DNA of 64,000 nucleotides from Campylobacter cuniculorum DSM 23162 = LMG 24588. GTDB lineage: Bacteria; Campylobacterota; Campylobacteria; Campylobacterales; Campylobacteraceae. Shown one piece after another: positions 35,033 through 44,599 of the stretch (position 1 is its first letter; the number at the start of each line of letters is the position of its first letter). The notes beneath the pieces are model-generated. The model was given only the letters and a program-made list of their open reading frames with translations, searched no databases and was not told the DNA's origin. The stretch covers positions 1,587,206 to 1,651,205 of the forward strand of contig NZ_CP020867.1 in NCBI RefSeq assembly GCF_002104335.1, read 5' to 3'. The position numbers and the translations under genes were made by a program.

Positions 35033-36461
35033 TCTTTTATTGATTTTTTTGGTTTTTTTCATCAGTTCTTGTTCTTTAAAACCAAAATTAAATATACCTC
35101 AAACTCAATACACTTCAAAAGAGGACAATATAAGTTTATCCAAAGAATGGTGGAAGGGTTTTAATGACGCAAATTTAAATACTATCGTCAATCAAGCCCT
35201 AAAAAATAATACTGATTTAAGAATAGCCTATGTGCGTATGGAGCAAGCTGCAGCACAATTTGGAATTTCTTTGAGTGATTTATTTCCAAAATTTGATGGC
35301 AGTGCGAGTGGAGCCAGAGCAAAAACCTCCATTAATGATCCAAACAATCAAACAAATCGCTTCATTTATGGAAATGATTTTACAATGGGCTTAGGATTGA
35401 GTTATGAAATTGATTTATGGGGAAAATATCGCGACAGCTTAGGTGCAGCAAGAGCAGCTTTAAGAGCAAGTGAATTTGACTATGAAGCTGCAAGGCTTTC
35501 TTTGATTTCAAATGTTGTGCAATTGTATTTTAACCTCGCGAACGCTTATGAGGCAATGGATATTTTAAAACAAACCCTTGATGCTTATACTCAAACTTAT
35601 GGTGTCAAACTTATGCAATATGAAGTCGGAACGATTGGAGAATACGAGCTTGAGCAATCTCGTGCAGAACTTCAAAGCGTTAAAGCACAATATACAAGTG
35701 CTATTGAAACAAAAGAAAATTATCTTAAAGCCTTAAAGATACTCGTATCAAGTGATTTTGATGATATTCTTTATAAAGAGCAAGATTATACAAAATTTAG
35801 TGCTTATGCCCTTGCCTTACCTGAAGGCATTGGAAGTGAAATTTTGTTGCAACGTCCGGATATTAACGCTGCTTTAAAGAGACTCACTCAACAAAATTAT
35901 CTTGTTGGTGTAGCAAGAACGGCTTTTTTACCTAGTCTTTCTTTGACAGGGCTTTTTGGCTTTGAAAGCAACGATTTGGATACTTTAATCAAAGGTGGAA
36001 GTAAAACTTGGAATATAGGCGGAAATTTCTTAATGCCTATTTTTCATTGGGGTGAAATTTATCAAAATGTCAATCTTGCAAAATTAAGCAAAGATGAAGC
36101 CTTTTTAAACTATGAAAATACCTTAAGAACAGCTTTTGGTGAAATAAGACTTGCTTTGGTGCAAAGAAAAACAAGTATGCAAAATTATGAAAATTACAAA
36201 AATTTACTTCAGGCTCAAGAAAAAATTTATGAGCTTGCAAGCATACGTTATGAAAATGGAAGCATTCCTTTGATTGAATATTTGGACGCTAGAAGAAATT
36301 TATTGAGTGCTAAAATTTCTTTTGCAAATGCAAATTATGCGATGGCAAATGCTATCGTAGAAGTGATTAAAGCCTTTGGTGGAGGTTTTGAAGTGGATGA
36401 AAATTTAAGCAAAGAAATCGAAGAAGATTCTAAAACTTTAGATATGTCTTTTAGAAAATGA
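35025..36461 (+). CDS. cmeC: CmeC, outer-membrane channel of the CmeABC pump
   Basis: CmeC is a TolC/OprM-type outer-membrane lipoprotein. The 478-aa protein begins MRNLLLIFLVFFISSC, a lipobox ISSC with cleavage before Cys16. Two internal halves follow, with helical-barrel repeats (NTDLRIAYVRMEQAAAQFG; NLAKLSKDEAFLNYENTLR). The start at 35025 is chosen because it gives the lipoprotein signal and overlaps the cmeB stop; an upstream in-frame ATG at 34992 would lie deeper inside cmeB. Confidence 0.94.
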   Translation: MRNLLLIFLVFFISSCSLKPKLNIPQTQYTSKEDNISLSKEWWKGFNDANLNTIVNQALKNNTDLRIAYVRMEQAAAQFGISLSDLFPKFDGSASGARAKTSINDPNNQTNRFIYGNDFTMGLGLSYEIDLWGKYRDSLGAARAALRASEFDYEAARLSLISNVVQLYFNLANAYEAMDILKQTLDAYTQTYGVKLMQYEVGTIGEYELEQSRAELQSVKAQYTSAIETKENYLKALKILVSSDFDDILYKEQDYTKFSAYALALPEGIGSEILLQRPDINAALKRLTQQNYLVGVARTAFLPSLSLTGLFGFESNDLDTLIKGGSKTWNIGGNFLMPIFHWGEIYQNVNLAKLSKDEAFLNYENTLRTAFGEIRLALVQRKTSMQNYENYKNLLQAQEKIYELASIRYENGSIPLIEYLDARRNLLSAKISFANANYAMANAIVEVIKAFGGGFEVDENLSKEIEEDSKTLDMSFRK

Positions 36462-36465
36462 TATT

Positions 36466-36717
36466 CTAAAAGTCTTTATCCAAATCTTTTTCTTTAATTT
36501 CATAGGCTTTAAAAATCGAAGGCAGAAGCTTTCTCATCGCATAGTCAAAATGATAAAAATGTTCATAGACTTCTTTAGCATTTAAATCCTTAGCTTTTTG
36601 AAAGTCAAACACATCACTTTTTGGCATTTTTTCAATATTTTCATCAAAAAATTCATAAAATTTTGCCCTTTGTTTGAAAAGTTCATTTAAATTTTGAATG
36701 ATTTTAGTTTTATCCAT
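36466..36717 (-). CDS. Hypothetical protein, 83 aa
   Basis: I do not recognise this small, charged protein of helical character (MDKTKIIQNLNELFKQRAKF). There is no signal or membrane segment. AAGGAGAAAAAT lies before the ATG. It sits between cmeC (convergent, 4 bases apart) and hemJ (24 bases upstream), where C. jejuni has a similar small gene, but the hemN-like gene expected between it and hemJ is absent. Confidence 0.7.
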   Translation of the reverse strand: MDKTKIIQNLNELFKQRAKFYEFFDENIEKMPKSDVFDFQKAKDLNAKEVYEHFYHFDYAMRKLLPSIFKAYEIKEKDLDKDF

Positions 36718-36741
36718 TTTATTTTTCTCCTTGATTTGAAA

Positions 36742-37185
36742 TTAAAAAGGTTTAATGACCATCATTATAGCTATACCGATAAAAATTAAAGTAGGAATTT
36801 CATTATAAATTCTAAAATATTTCCCGCTTTTTTTGCAAGTATCCCTTGCTAATTCTTTCAAGCAAAAATAATTATGAAAATGATAAAAAAGCAAAAGTAT
36901 CACAAGGCTTAATTTAACGTGCATAAAACCAAAGGATAATAAATTTTTATTGAGTATGAGCATTAAAATTCCTGTGATAACACTCATCAACATTGCTGGG
37001 GTTTGAATGTATAAATAGAGCTTTTTTTCTTGAATTTTTACCACTTCAACAAAGCCTTGATTGTCTTTATGTTCGCTATGATACACAAAAAGTCTTGGCA
37101 GATAAAAAAGCCCTGCCATCCACGAAACAAAGCTTAAATAATGCACCATTTTAATCCACAAATAATACTCGCTAAAAATTTCCAT
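36742..37185 (-). CDS. hemJ: HemJ-like protoporphyrinogen oxidase (UPF0093)
   Basis: HemJ is a membrane enzyme that oxidises protoporphyrinogen IX late in haem synthesis. The 147-aa protein has four predicted helices and the family blocks WIKMVHYLSFVSWMAGLFYL, PRLFVYH, and MHVKLSLVILLLFYHF with conserved His residues. It overlaps lspA by 14 bases and runs on from glmM and lspA. Assignment rests on these motifs, length and context. Confidence 0.85.
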   Translation of the reverse strand: MEIFSEYYLWIKMVHYLSFVSWMAGLFYLPRLFVYHSEHKDNQGFVEVVKIQEKKLYLYIQTPAMLMSVITGILMLILNKNLLSFGFMHVKLSLVILLLFYHFHNYFCLKELARDTCKKSGKYFRIYNEIPTLIFIGIAIMMVIKPF

Positions 37186-37651
37186 TTTTTTTCCTTTTGT
37201 TAAAATTGATAAAAAGTTCTTGCATTAAAATCAAAAAAACGCTGACATTAATCATCACATCAGCCACATTAAAAATCGCAAAGTCAAACCACTTATGCCA
37301 ATAAAACATATCCACAACACCTCCGTGTATGAAGCGGTCTAATAAATTTGAACTTCCCGCACCAAGCATTATCCCAAAAGCTATGATATGCTGTTTAAGA
37401 AAGGCTTTTTGCCATAAAAGATAAGCAAAAAGACAAAGCAACAAAGCTAAATGCAAGTATTTAAGATAATGCTCTAAAAAACTTAACATAGAAAAGGCTA
37501 CACCTGTATTTAAAACATAAGTAAGATCTAAAAACTCACCCTCATAACGCAAACCTTTTAAAGTTAAATTCTTAACTGCTTGATCAAGTAAAAAAACTAA
37601 AATAAAAAAACTTAAAAAGATTCCTATAAATTTAAGATTCTTAATCATCAT
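37172..37651 (-). CDS. lspA: Lipoprotein signal peptidase LspA
   Basis: LspA cleaves lipoprotein signal peptides after lipid attachment. The 159-aa protein has four helices and the two catalytic Asp motifs of the family: [19 protein letters not shown] and [12 protein letters not shown]. Length is normal. The ATG at 37651 overlaps the glmM stop (ATGA), so the genes are translationally coupled. It would process the lipoproteins of this window, including CmeA and CmeC. Confidence 0.95.
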   Translation of the reverse strand: MMIKNLKFIGIFLSFFILVFLLDQAVKNLTLKGLRYEGEFLDLTYVLNTGVAFSMLSFLEHYLKYLHLALLLCLFAYLLWQKAFLKQHIIAFGIMLGAGSSNLLDRFIHGGVVDMFYWHKWFDFAIFNVADVMINVSVFLILMQELFINFNKRKKNGNF

Positions 37652-38979
37652 AAAGCTTTCTTAAAAAACTCTACAACCCCTTTCATTTCTCTTTCTAAAA
37701 GTTTTAAATCTTTAGCCTCTAAAAGCAAACGAATGAGATTTTCAGTCCCTGAATATCTGAATAAAAAATTGATATTTTTATCCTTTAAATGAGTTTCTAA
37801 TTCTTTTAAACCTTTGATTTTTTTTAAGTCTTTTTTCTGTGAAATTTTGAGATTAAACAAAAGCTGCGGATAGGGTTTAATCTGTCCTAAAATCGCACTT
37901 GCTGTTTTTTTCTTTGAAAGCATTAAAGCACTAAATTGAAGGGCTGCAATCAAGCCATCTCCTGTTTTTGCATAATCGCTAAAAATAATATGCCCACTTT
38001 GCTCACCCCCAAAATTTCCTCCGCACATTTTAAGTTTTTCAAGGACAAATTTATCCCCAACATTACAAGTTTGAAGTTCTATGCCTTGTTTGTTTAAAAA
38101 TTCTTTTAAGGCTCCATTACTCATTATCGTAGCGACCACACTTGATTTGAGTTTATTTTGTTCCTTAAGATAAAGAGCAAGCACACCTAATAAACTATCG
38201 CCATTTGCCACTTCACCCTTTTCATCAACCACTACAAGTCTATCCGCATCCCCATCAAAGGCAAAACCAATATCTGCACGAAATTTTTTCACTTCACAAG
38301 CTAAATTTGCAGGATGTAAAGCTCCGCAATTTTCATTGATATTTAAACCATTTGGTTTATCATTAATCACAATCACCTCTGCACCAAGTTCTTTAAAAAC
38401 CGTTGGAGCAACTTTATATGCGGCACCATGAGCTACATCTAAAACAATGCGTAAAGATTTTAAAGTTAAATTTTTTGGAAAAGAATTCTTAATCGAAACG
38501 ATATATCTTCCAATCACATCATCAATTCTTTTAGCTTGACCTATATCATTCATCGTAACTTTAGAGCTTTCAATGAGTTTATCATCGAAATAAATTTCTT
38601 CAATCTTTTTTTCTATATCTTCGCTCAATTTATTGCCATCAGCTCCAAAAAATTTAATTCCGTTATCATAATAAGGATTGTGCGAAGCTGAAATCATAAT
38701 CCCCGCATCACAACGCATATCTTCGGTTAAAAAAGCAATGGCTGGTGTAGGCATAGGACCAATTTGTATCACATTATAACCCACTAAAGTTAGTCCTGAA
38801 ACAATGGCATTTTCTATCATATAACCACTTCTTCTCGTGTCTTTTCCCACTAGAATATTTTTCGTAATGCTCTTATCTTTAAAATAAATTCCAGCTGCCA
38901 TTGCTAAACGCATAGCCAAAAAAGAATCAAGAAATTCTCCTGCTTTTGCACGCACTCCATCAGTTCCAAAAAGCTTCAT
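37648..38979 (-). CDS. glmM: Phosphoglucosamine mutase GlmM
   Basis: GlmM makes glucosamine-1-phosphate, the precursor of UDP-GlcNAc for peptidoglycan and LOS. The 443-aa protein starts [15 protein letters not shown] and has the active-site serine loop [12 protein letters not shown], the metal loop FDGDADR and the C-terminal phosphate loop [11 protein letters not shown]. The start at 38979 is chosen for GAAAGG nearby and because the family starts with this sequence. It heads the glmM-lspA-hemJ operon. Confidence 0.96.
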   Translation of the reverse strand: MKLFGTDGVRAKAGEFLDSFLAMRLAMAAGIYFKDKSITKNILVGKDTRRSGYMIENAIVSGLTLVGYNVIQIGPMPTPAIAFLTEDMRCDAGIMISASHNPYYDNGIKFFGADGNKLSEDIEKKIEEIYFDDKLIESSKVTMNDIGQAKRIDDVIGRYIVSIKNSFPKNLTLKSLRIVLDVAHGAAYKVAPTVFKELGAEVIVINDKPNGLNINENCGALHPANLACEVKKFRADIGFAFDGDADRLVVVDEKGEVANGDSLLGVLALYLKEQNKLKSSVVATIMSNGALKEFLNKQGIELQTCNVGDKFVLEKLKMCGGNFGGEQSGHIIFSDYAKTGDGLIAALQFSALMLSKKKTASAILGQIKPYPQLLFNLKISQKKDLKKIKGLKELETHLKDKNINFLFRYSGTENLIRLLLEAKDLKLLEREMKGVVEFFKKAL

Positions 38980-39037
38980 TATAAACCTTTCAAAAGTTTT
39001 CAAATATTATAACGTTTAGAAGTAAAGAAATTTAAAC

Positions 39038-39061
39038 AACCCTCTAAAAACTAGAGGGTTT
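39038..39061 (-). terminator. Terminator of the cytochrome c peroxidase gene
   Basis: AACCCTCTA and TAGAGGGTT pair around a short loop, 7 bases after the stop. The minus-strand tail GTTTAAATTTC is only moderately T-rich. Confidence 0.65.
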
Positions 39062-39067
39062 AAAGAC

Positions 39068-40123
39068 TTAAAGTTGTGGTTTTGGAGTCTTTGAAGTAGA
39101 AATCGGAAATAGTGGATAAATGATAACAGGCTTTTCTCCTGTTAAAGAATGCAAGAAAGTTTCAATACTTTGAGCCTCTTTATCGTTGATTTTAATCCCA
39201 AGTTGCACACTTCCCATTTCTTTAATCGCATCTTTTAAAGACCAAATTGCACCATTATGAAAATACGGAGCAGTTTCAGCGACATTTCTTAAAGTTGGAG
39301 TTTTTACCATACCATTTGAATCGCCCTTAAAATCACCCAAATTTGCAAATTGATACTTACCTGCTACTTCGAAAGATTGCATACTGCCACCCAAATTCAC
39401 ACCCGTATGACAGGTTACACAACCCTTATCAATAAAAAGCTTAAGTCCTTTTTGTTCAGCTTGAGTTAGGGCTTTTTCATCACCTTCTAAGAATTGATCA
39501 AAACGAGAAGGAGTGAGTAAAGTTCTTTCGAAATTTGCGATTGCATCAGCTATATTATCAAAAGTTACTCCACTTTTACCATAGAGTTGTTTAAATTCTT
39601 TCACATATTCATCTAAAGAAGAAATTCTCTCCACAGCTAATTTTGCAGGAGTAGCCATTTCAGGTTCTGCTTCGATAGGACCTTTAGCTTGTTCGATTAA
39701 ATTAGCAGCCCTTCCGTCCCAAAATTGCGTTGTGTTTAACACAGAATTATAAGTTGTCGGTGAATTTAAATGGTGTGGATTTGCTGCCCATTTATGTCCC
39801 ACAGCAGCAGCGACCCCATCTATTCCGCCTAAGCCTAAATTATGACAAGTATTGCAAGATATAATCCCACTTTTTGAAAGTCTTGGTTCAAAATAAAGCT
39901 TCTTTCCGAGTTCAGCTTTTTCTGGACTGAATGGATTAGCTTTAACCCCATTTTCTTTAAGAATTTCATCAACGCCTTTTTGATCCTTTGGTAAAGCAAC
40001 TAAGCCTGAATCTTTAGCTTCTTTGATTAAAGCTTTAGCTTCTAAGCCGGAATTTGTAGCATTTAAAACACTTGTTGAAATGAGTAACAACGAAGATGCA
40101 ACGACTAATGATCTTAATTTCAT
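39068..40123 (-). CDS. Di-haem cytochrome c peroxidase
   Basis: Periplasmic di-haem peroxidases reduce hydrogen peroxide with electrons from cytochrome c. The 351-aa protein has an N-terminal signal peptide (cleavage near residue 22, LNA), and haem motifs CNTCH at 90-94 and CVTCH at 235-239. NPHHLNSPT and TPTLRNVAETAPYFHNG are further family blocks. AAGGAGT precedes the ATG. It stands alone with its own terminator; C. jejuni has two such enzymes. Confidence 0.93.
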   Translation of the reverse strand: MKLRSLVVASSLLLISTSVLNATNSGLEAKALIKEAKDSGLVALPKDQKGVDEILKENGVKANPFSPEKAELGKKLYFEPRLSKSGIISCNTCHNLGLGGIDGVAAAVGHKWAANPHHLNSPTTYNSVLNTTQFWDGRAANLIEQAKGPIEAEPEMATPAKLAVERISSLDEYVKEFKQLYGKSGVTFDNIADAIANFERTLLTPSRFDQFLEGDEKALTQAEQKGLKLFIDKGCVTCHTGVNLGGSMQSFEVAGKYQFANLGDFKGDSNGMVKTPTLRNVAETAPYFHNGAIWSLKDAIKEMGSVQLGIKINDKEAQSIETFLHSLTGEKPVIIYPLFPISTSKTPKPQL

Positions 40124-40327
40124 AAAAACTCCTTGGAATAATATTTATATATCGATAAAATTACAATTACGATAATATTTTTGATAATACCCCATTATTA
40201 CTTATATTAATATTAAACAAATATAAAACAAAACAACAATATTTTTAAATTTAACAGCAAATTTTTCTTATTTAATTTTTTAGTTTATAATACTCAATTG
40301 AGCGATTTAAAATATAAGGTTAATTTT

Positions 40328-40939
40328 ATGGAAAATTTAATCATTTATGCCTTAGCTTACCTTTTGGGTGCTATTCCATTTGGGCTGATTTTAGCACAAG
40401 TTTTTGCAAAAGTAGATATTAAAAATCAAGGTTCTAAAAGCATAGGGGCGACTAATGTTTTAAGAGTTGTTAAAAAAAGCAATCCAAAACTTGCTAAAAA
40501 ACTTGCCATTGCAACCATAATCTTAGATTTTACAAAGGCAACTCTACCACTTTTAGTTTTAAAAAATCTAGGATATGATTTCAATTTACTTTGGAGCGTA
40601 GCGGTTTTAATCGTATTTGGGCATTGTTTTTCTATCTATCTTCTTTTAGAAGGAGGTAAAGGCATAGCCACCACTGCTGGAGCTATGATTGTTCTTTTAC
40701 CCTTAGAAATTTTAACAGCTTTCATCGTTTGGCTCGTCATAGGAAAAATTTTCAAAATTTCATCTTTGGCTTCACTGGGAGCCTTACTCGCCTTACTTAT
40801 AAGTTCATTTGTGTTTGATTATGATATGCAGGGTATTAACACTCACGCACCTTTGTTTATTATAGCTTTTATCATATTTTATAAACATTTACCAAATATT
40901 AAAAGATTGATTTTTAAAGAAGAATGCAAAGTTATATAA
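40328..40939 (+). CDS. plsY: Glycerol-3-phosphate acyltransferase PlsY
   Basis: PlsY transfers acyl groups from acyl-phosphate to glycerol-3-phosphate, the first step in phospholipid synthesis. The 203-aa protein has about five to six helices and the three family loops: GSKSIGATNVLR, GHCFSIYLLLEGGKGIATT and INTHAPLFIIAFIIFYKHLPNIKR. The start at 40328 (MENLIIYALAYLLGAIPFGL) follows TAAGG. An upstream TTG-started extension of 10 codons lacks support. It overlaps folB by 16 bases. Confidence 0.94.
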   Translation: MENLIIYALAYLLGAIPFGLILAQVFAKVDIKNQGSKSIGATNVLRVVKKSNPKLAKKLAIATIILDFTKATLPLLVLKNLGYDFNLLWSVAVLIVFGHCFSIYLLLEGGKGIATTAGAMIVLLPLEILTAFIVWLVIGKIFKISSLASLGALLALLISSFVFDYDMQGINTHAPLFIIAFIIFYKHLPNIKRLIFKEECKVI

Positions 40940-41247
40940 AAATAAAATTTAAATTAAAATGTATCATTGGAATTTTAGACTTTGAACGCAAAAAAAAGCA
41001 AAAAATTATTATTAAAATTAAAGCAAAATCTGATGAGTTTTTGGATTATGTTCAAGTCTTAAAATTTGTTAAAGCAAATTATAAGGAGCAAAAATTCTAT
41101 ACTTTAGAACAATCTTTGGAATTCATAAGCTTAAAATTAAAAGAAAATTTTTCTTCTTTAAATTTTATAAAAATCTCTGTCTTTAAACCTAAAATCATTA
41201 AAAAAGCTCGAGTTGGTGCAAGCCTTAAAAAAAATTTTAAAACTTAA
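40924..41247 (+). CDS. folB: Dihydroneopterin aldolase-like protein FolB
   Basis: FolB makes 6-hydroxymethyl-dihydropterin in folate synthesis. The 107-aa protein has the pattern KIKFKLKCIIGILDFERKKK and KFYTLEQSLEFISLKLKENF and ends with the beta strand IKISVFKPKIIKKA. It is shorter and more basic than the E. coli enzyme but its position next to plsY matches C. jejuni. It overlaps the end of plsY, so it is coupled. Confidence 0.8.
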   Translation: MQSYIKIKFKLKCIIGILDFERKKKQKIIIKIKAKSDEFLDYVQVLKFVKANYKEQKFYTLEQSLEFISLKLKENFSSLNFIKISVFKPKIIKKARVGASLKKNFKT

Positions 41248-41277
41248 TTTAGAATAACTAAATATTAACTTAAATTA

Positions 41278-41286
41278 TGTTATAAT
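41278..41286 (+). promoter_or_regulatory. Extended -10 promoter of cosR
   Basis: TGTTATAAT is a perfect TGN plus TATAAT, 33 bases before the cosR start codon. Confidence 0.6.
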
Positions 41287-41318
41287 TCTTACTAATTTTC
41301 TTAGGACAAGGATAAAAA

Positions 41319-41990
41319 ATGAGAATTTTAGTTATAGAAGATGAACTTAGCCTTAATAAAGCTATTATCGATAATCTCAATGAATTTGGGTATCAAACCG
41401 ATTCTTCTGAAAATTTCAAAGATGGAGCATATTTTATCGGTATAAGACATTATGATTTAGTTTTGGCGAGTTGGACTCTATCAGATGGCGATGGTGTAGA
41501 GCTTATTAACAATATTAAGCACAAATCCCCAAGAACTTCAGTCATCATCATATCTTCAAAAACAGATAAAGAAACTGAAATCAAGGCTTTAAAAGCTGGA
41601 GCTGATGACTTTATAAAAAAACCTTTAGACTTTGATATAGTCTTAGCGAGGATAGAAGCAAAATTGAGGTTTGGTGGGACAAATGTGATTAAAATTGAAG
41701 ACTTGATTATTGACCCTGATGAAGAAAAAATCACATATAAAGGGCGAAATATTGAGCTCAAAGGTAAGCCTTTTGAAGTTTTAACACATTTGGCAAGACA
41801 TTCTGATCAAATTGTTTCTAAAGAACAACTTCTTGATGCAATTTGGGAAGAGCCTGAACTTGTTACTCCAAATGTTATTGAAGTTGCTATCAATCAAATT
41901 CGTCAAAAAATGGACAAACCCCTTAATATTTCTACCATAGAAACCGTTCGTCGCAGAGGTTATCGCTTCTGTTTTCCTAAAAAATCTTAA
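41319..41990 (+). CDS. cosR: CosR, atypical OmpR-type response regulator
   Basis: CosR is an essential orphan regulator of Campylobacter that controls oxidative stress genes and cmeABC; it is the counterpart of Helicobacter HsrA. The 223-aa protein has a receiver domain (1-115) and an OmpR winged-helix domain (125-220, with the ETVRRRGYRF wing). The phosphorylation site is lost: Ser51 (VLASWTLSDG) stands where Asp is expected. This supports phosphate-independent action. AGGACAAGG lies before the ATG. Confidence 0.93.
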   Translation: MRILVIEDELSLNKAIIDNLNEFGYQTDSSENFKDGAYFIGIRHYDLVLASWTLSDGDGVELINNIKHKSPRTSVIIISSKTDKETEIKALKAGADDFIKKPLDFDIVLARIEAKLRFGGTNVIKIEDLIIDPDEEKITYKGRNIELKGKPFEVLTHLARHSDQIVSKEQLLDAIWEEPELVTPNVIEVAINQIRQKMDKPLNISTIETVRRRGYRFCFPKKS

Positions 41991-42095
41991 ATTTTATGCT
42001 AAAAGGTGTAAAAAATTCATCTTTTGGCATTTTTTATATTTTATTTTAAGTTTATTATTGTATAAAGACAAGATATTTTTTAAAAGGTAGAAACA

Positions 42096-42341
42096 ATGTC
42101 TCTTTTAATCACTAAAGATTGTGTGTGCTGTGATGCTTGTAGGGAGGAATGTCCTGATGAAGCTATCTATGAAAATACTCCTATTTATACAATAGACCCA
42201 GACCTTTGCTCTGAATGCGTGAATGATTTTTCAGAGCCTGCCTGTATTGTTGCTTGTCCGTATGAATGCATCATTTCTGACCCTAATAATGTCGAAACCA
42301 TAGAAGAATTACGTCTTAAAAGTCGCAATAGAGAAAACTGA
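42096..42341 (+). CDS. fdxB: Ferredoxin, 2[4Fe-4S]-type
   Basis: This 81-aa acidic protein has two cluster motifs: CVCCDACREECP at residues 8-19, and CSECVNDFSEPACIVACP, where the spacing between the second and third Cys is expanded. It carries low-potential electrons in the cytoplasm. AAAAGGTAG precedes the ATG. The next gene starts directly after its stop (TGAATG), so the two are co-expressed. Confidence 0.92.
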   Translation: MSLLITKDCVCCDACREECPDEAIYENTPIYTIDPDLCSECVNDFSEPACIVACPYECIISDPNNVETIEELRLKSRNREN

Positions 42342-43796
42342 ATGGCTAAAAAAACCGCTGTTATTGACTTAGGTTCAAATTCCATAAGAATGATAGTCTT
42401 CGAAAAGACTTCAAGATATGGTTTTTACACGACTTGCGAATACAAAAGAAAGGTGCGTCTTGGAGAAAATGCTTATAATAATGGCAAAATTTTACAAGAA
42501 GAGGCTATGCAAAGAGCACAAAAGGCTCTTCGTTTCTTTAAACAATGTATTTTTAGACATAAATGTAAGAAGACTTTGATTATAGGCACTTCTGCTTTAA
42601 GAGATGCTCCTAATTCTAAAGAATTTATTAAAAGAATTAAAAATGAATTGAATTTAAATATACGATGTATCGATGGAAAGAATGAATCTTATTTGGGTGG
42701 ATTTGCGGCTTTAAATTTGTTAAGTTCTTTTAAAAACGCAACGACCTTAGATATAGGTGGAGGTTCTAGCGAGCTTTGTTTGATTAAAGATAATAAAATT
42801 ATTGATTGTATTTCGCTCGATATCGGCACAGTAAGACTTAAAGAGCTTTTTTATGACAAGGGAAAGACAAATGAACTTGATGAATTTTTAAAGCCTATTT
42901 TAGAACAAATTCCTGAAAATTTTTGCAATGACAATCTTATTGCAATTGGCGGAAGCTTAAGGGCTATTTCAAATTCTATCATACAAAAAAATTCTTATCC
43001 TTTAAAAAATCTACACGATTTTCGTTATAAACTAGAAGATGAAAAAGAATATATTTTAAAAATTCTTAACGCCCAAACAGATTCTTTAGCGGATTTTGAC
43101 ATTAAAAAAGATCGTTTTGATACAATAAAAGAAGGGGCTCTTATCTTTTTAAAAATTGCTGAAAAAATTAAAACTAAGCAAATTATCACAAGTGGAGTTG
43201 GCATAAGAGAGGGGATTTTCTTGCAAGATTTGTTGCGTCCAGCTCAACATTTTCCACAAAATTTTAATCCTAGCTTGAAATCTTTACAAGATAGATTTTT
43301 ATATAAAGATAGAAAACTCAAAACACCTGATTTTGTTTCAAAACTCTTTAATGTGCTTGAAGTTTTACACAAACTACCTTCTCACTATAAAAATACCTTA
43401 ATCAACGCGGCTAAACTTTGCCATATCGGAGAGCATTTAAATTTTTATTCTGCAAATGAACATTCTGCAAATTTTATTTTAGGAGGATTGAATTACGGCT
43501 TTTCTCATAGGGAAAAAATTCTCATCGCAAATATTATTAGACTTGATGGAAAAAAAATAAATCCTTATAATGCTTTTAAAGCACTTTTACCTCCTGTTGA
43601 AATTTTAGCTTGGCTTAATTTTATTTTAGCTTTAGCAAAAATTTTAAGCATTAATGAAGAAAATATCACCTTTGCTTTTGCAAATAATACGCTTTATTTG
43701 TATAATGAGGACAAGGAATTAGACCTGCCTATTGATGAGCTTAGGAAAATTTCCAAACCCACAACCATAGCCTTAGCAATCAATCAAAAACCCTAA
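42342..43796 (+). CDS. ppx: Ppx/GppA family phosphatase
   Basis: The family degrades polyphosphate and/or converts pppGpp to ppGpp. The 484-aa protein has the ASKHA-fold phosphate motifs AVIDLGSNSIRMIVFE (residues 5-20), TLDIGGGSSELCLI and AIGGSLRAIS, and a C-terminal helical domain resembling the HD part. It follows the ferredoxin gene without a gap. Whether it acts on polyP, pppGpp or both is not decided by sequence. Confidence 0.92.
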   Translation: MAKKTAVIDLGSNSIRMIVFEKTSRYGFYTTCEYKRKVRLGENAYNNGKILQEEAMQRAQKALRFFKQCIFRHKCKKTLIIGTSALRDAPNSKEFIKRIKNELNLNIRCIDGKNESYLGGFAALNLLSSFKNATTLDIGGGSSELCLIKDNKIIDCISLDIGTVRLKELFYDKGKTNELDEFLKPILEQIPENFCNDNLIAIGGSLRAISNSIIQKNSYPLKNLHDFRYKLEDEKEYILKILNAQTDSLADFDIKKDRFDTIKEGALIFLKIAEKIKTKQIITSGVGIREGIFLQDLLRPAQHFPQNFNPSLKSLQDRFLYKDRKLKTPDFVSKLFNVLEVLHKLPSHYKNTLINAAKLCHIGEHLNFYSANEHSANFILGGLNYGFSHREKILIANIIRLDGKKINPYNAFKALLPPVEILAWLNFILALAKILSINEENITFAFANNTLYLYNEDKELDLPIDELRKISKPTTIALAINQKP

Positions 43797-44599
43797 TTTT
43801 TTTGTCTTTTTTGAATGATATTTTGAATTTTTCTTTTGTTTTCTTCAAAAACAGAATCAAAATTTTCTTCTCTATTTTCTTCTTTTTTTTGAATTTCTTC
43901 TTCTGGAATTTCTGAACTTTCTAAAAGTAAATTCGAAGCACCTATAATCATCACATAACGTTTGTTTTTATAATCTAAAATCATAAATTGATTATTTTTA
44001 TCTAAAGGTCTTTGAAAGAGCACATTAAAATTTTTAGAATCTAAAAATTTTTTTGTATTCATTGTCCTTTTAAACCACCAAAGCACTATGAGTAAAAGCA
44101 CTAAAACAAGCATTACTAGAATGTATTGAGTGTAATCGTATTTTTCTAGGCTTGAATTTTTGGGCTGAATTTCTTGAGTTGAAAGCTCATTGAGAGTATC
44201 AGTGTTTAAAAGTTTTGTTGAGGAATTGCTTAAATTTTTATTTAAGTCTTCATTTGTTAGTCTTATTCTAATTCCAAATTTATCATTAATGCTGCTTATA
44301 TTTAAGCTCACTTTGGTCTTATTTTGAAACATAATATAAGTCTTACCATCTTTAGAGCTGATTTGCACCTTATCAACAAGACTAGAATTAAGATTTTTTA
44401 ATTCCTCTTTAGGATACTTAAGACCGCTTAAGGTTAAAAGCGTGAAATTTTTTTCTGTTTTTTGAGAAATATTGCCATTATAAGCATTATCAAAAGACAA
44501 CATTACATCAACGCGGTCATTTCTGTCATAAATATTATAATTAATCAGCTCAACCCCAAAAAGAGGTAAAGCTAAAAAAAATAAAAATATTTTTTTCAT
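43793..44599 (-). CDS. FliO-like flagellar export protein
   Basis: This 268-aa protein has a signal peptide, a periplasmic beta-rich domain (residues 20-115), a single membrane helix (QYILVMLVLVLLLIVLWWF) and then a FliO-like cytoplasmic domain. The block RPLDKNNQFMILDYKNKRYV followed by MIIGASNLLLE matches the FliO core. The large N-terminal domain is longer than in enteric FliO. It lies directly after fliN (1-base overlap). FliO is a chaperone for assembly of the export gate. Function is inferred from motif and context. Confidence 0.7.
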   Translation of the reverse strand: MKKIFLFFLALPLFGVELINYNIYDRNDRVDVMLSFDNAYNGNISQKTEKNFTLLTLSGLKYPKEELKNLNSSLVDKVQISSKDGKTYIMFQNKTKVSLNISSINDKFGIRIRLTNEDLNKNLSNSSTKLLNTDTLNELSTQEIQPKNSSLEKYDYTQYILVMLVLVLLLIVLWWFKRTMNTKKFLDSKNFNVLFQRPLDKNNQFMILDYKNKRYVMIIGASNLLLESSEIPEEEIQKKEENREENFDSVFEENKRKIQNIIQKRQKN

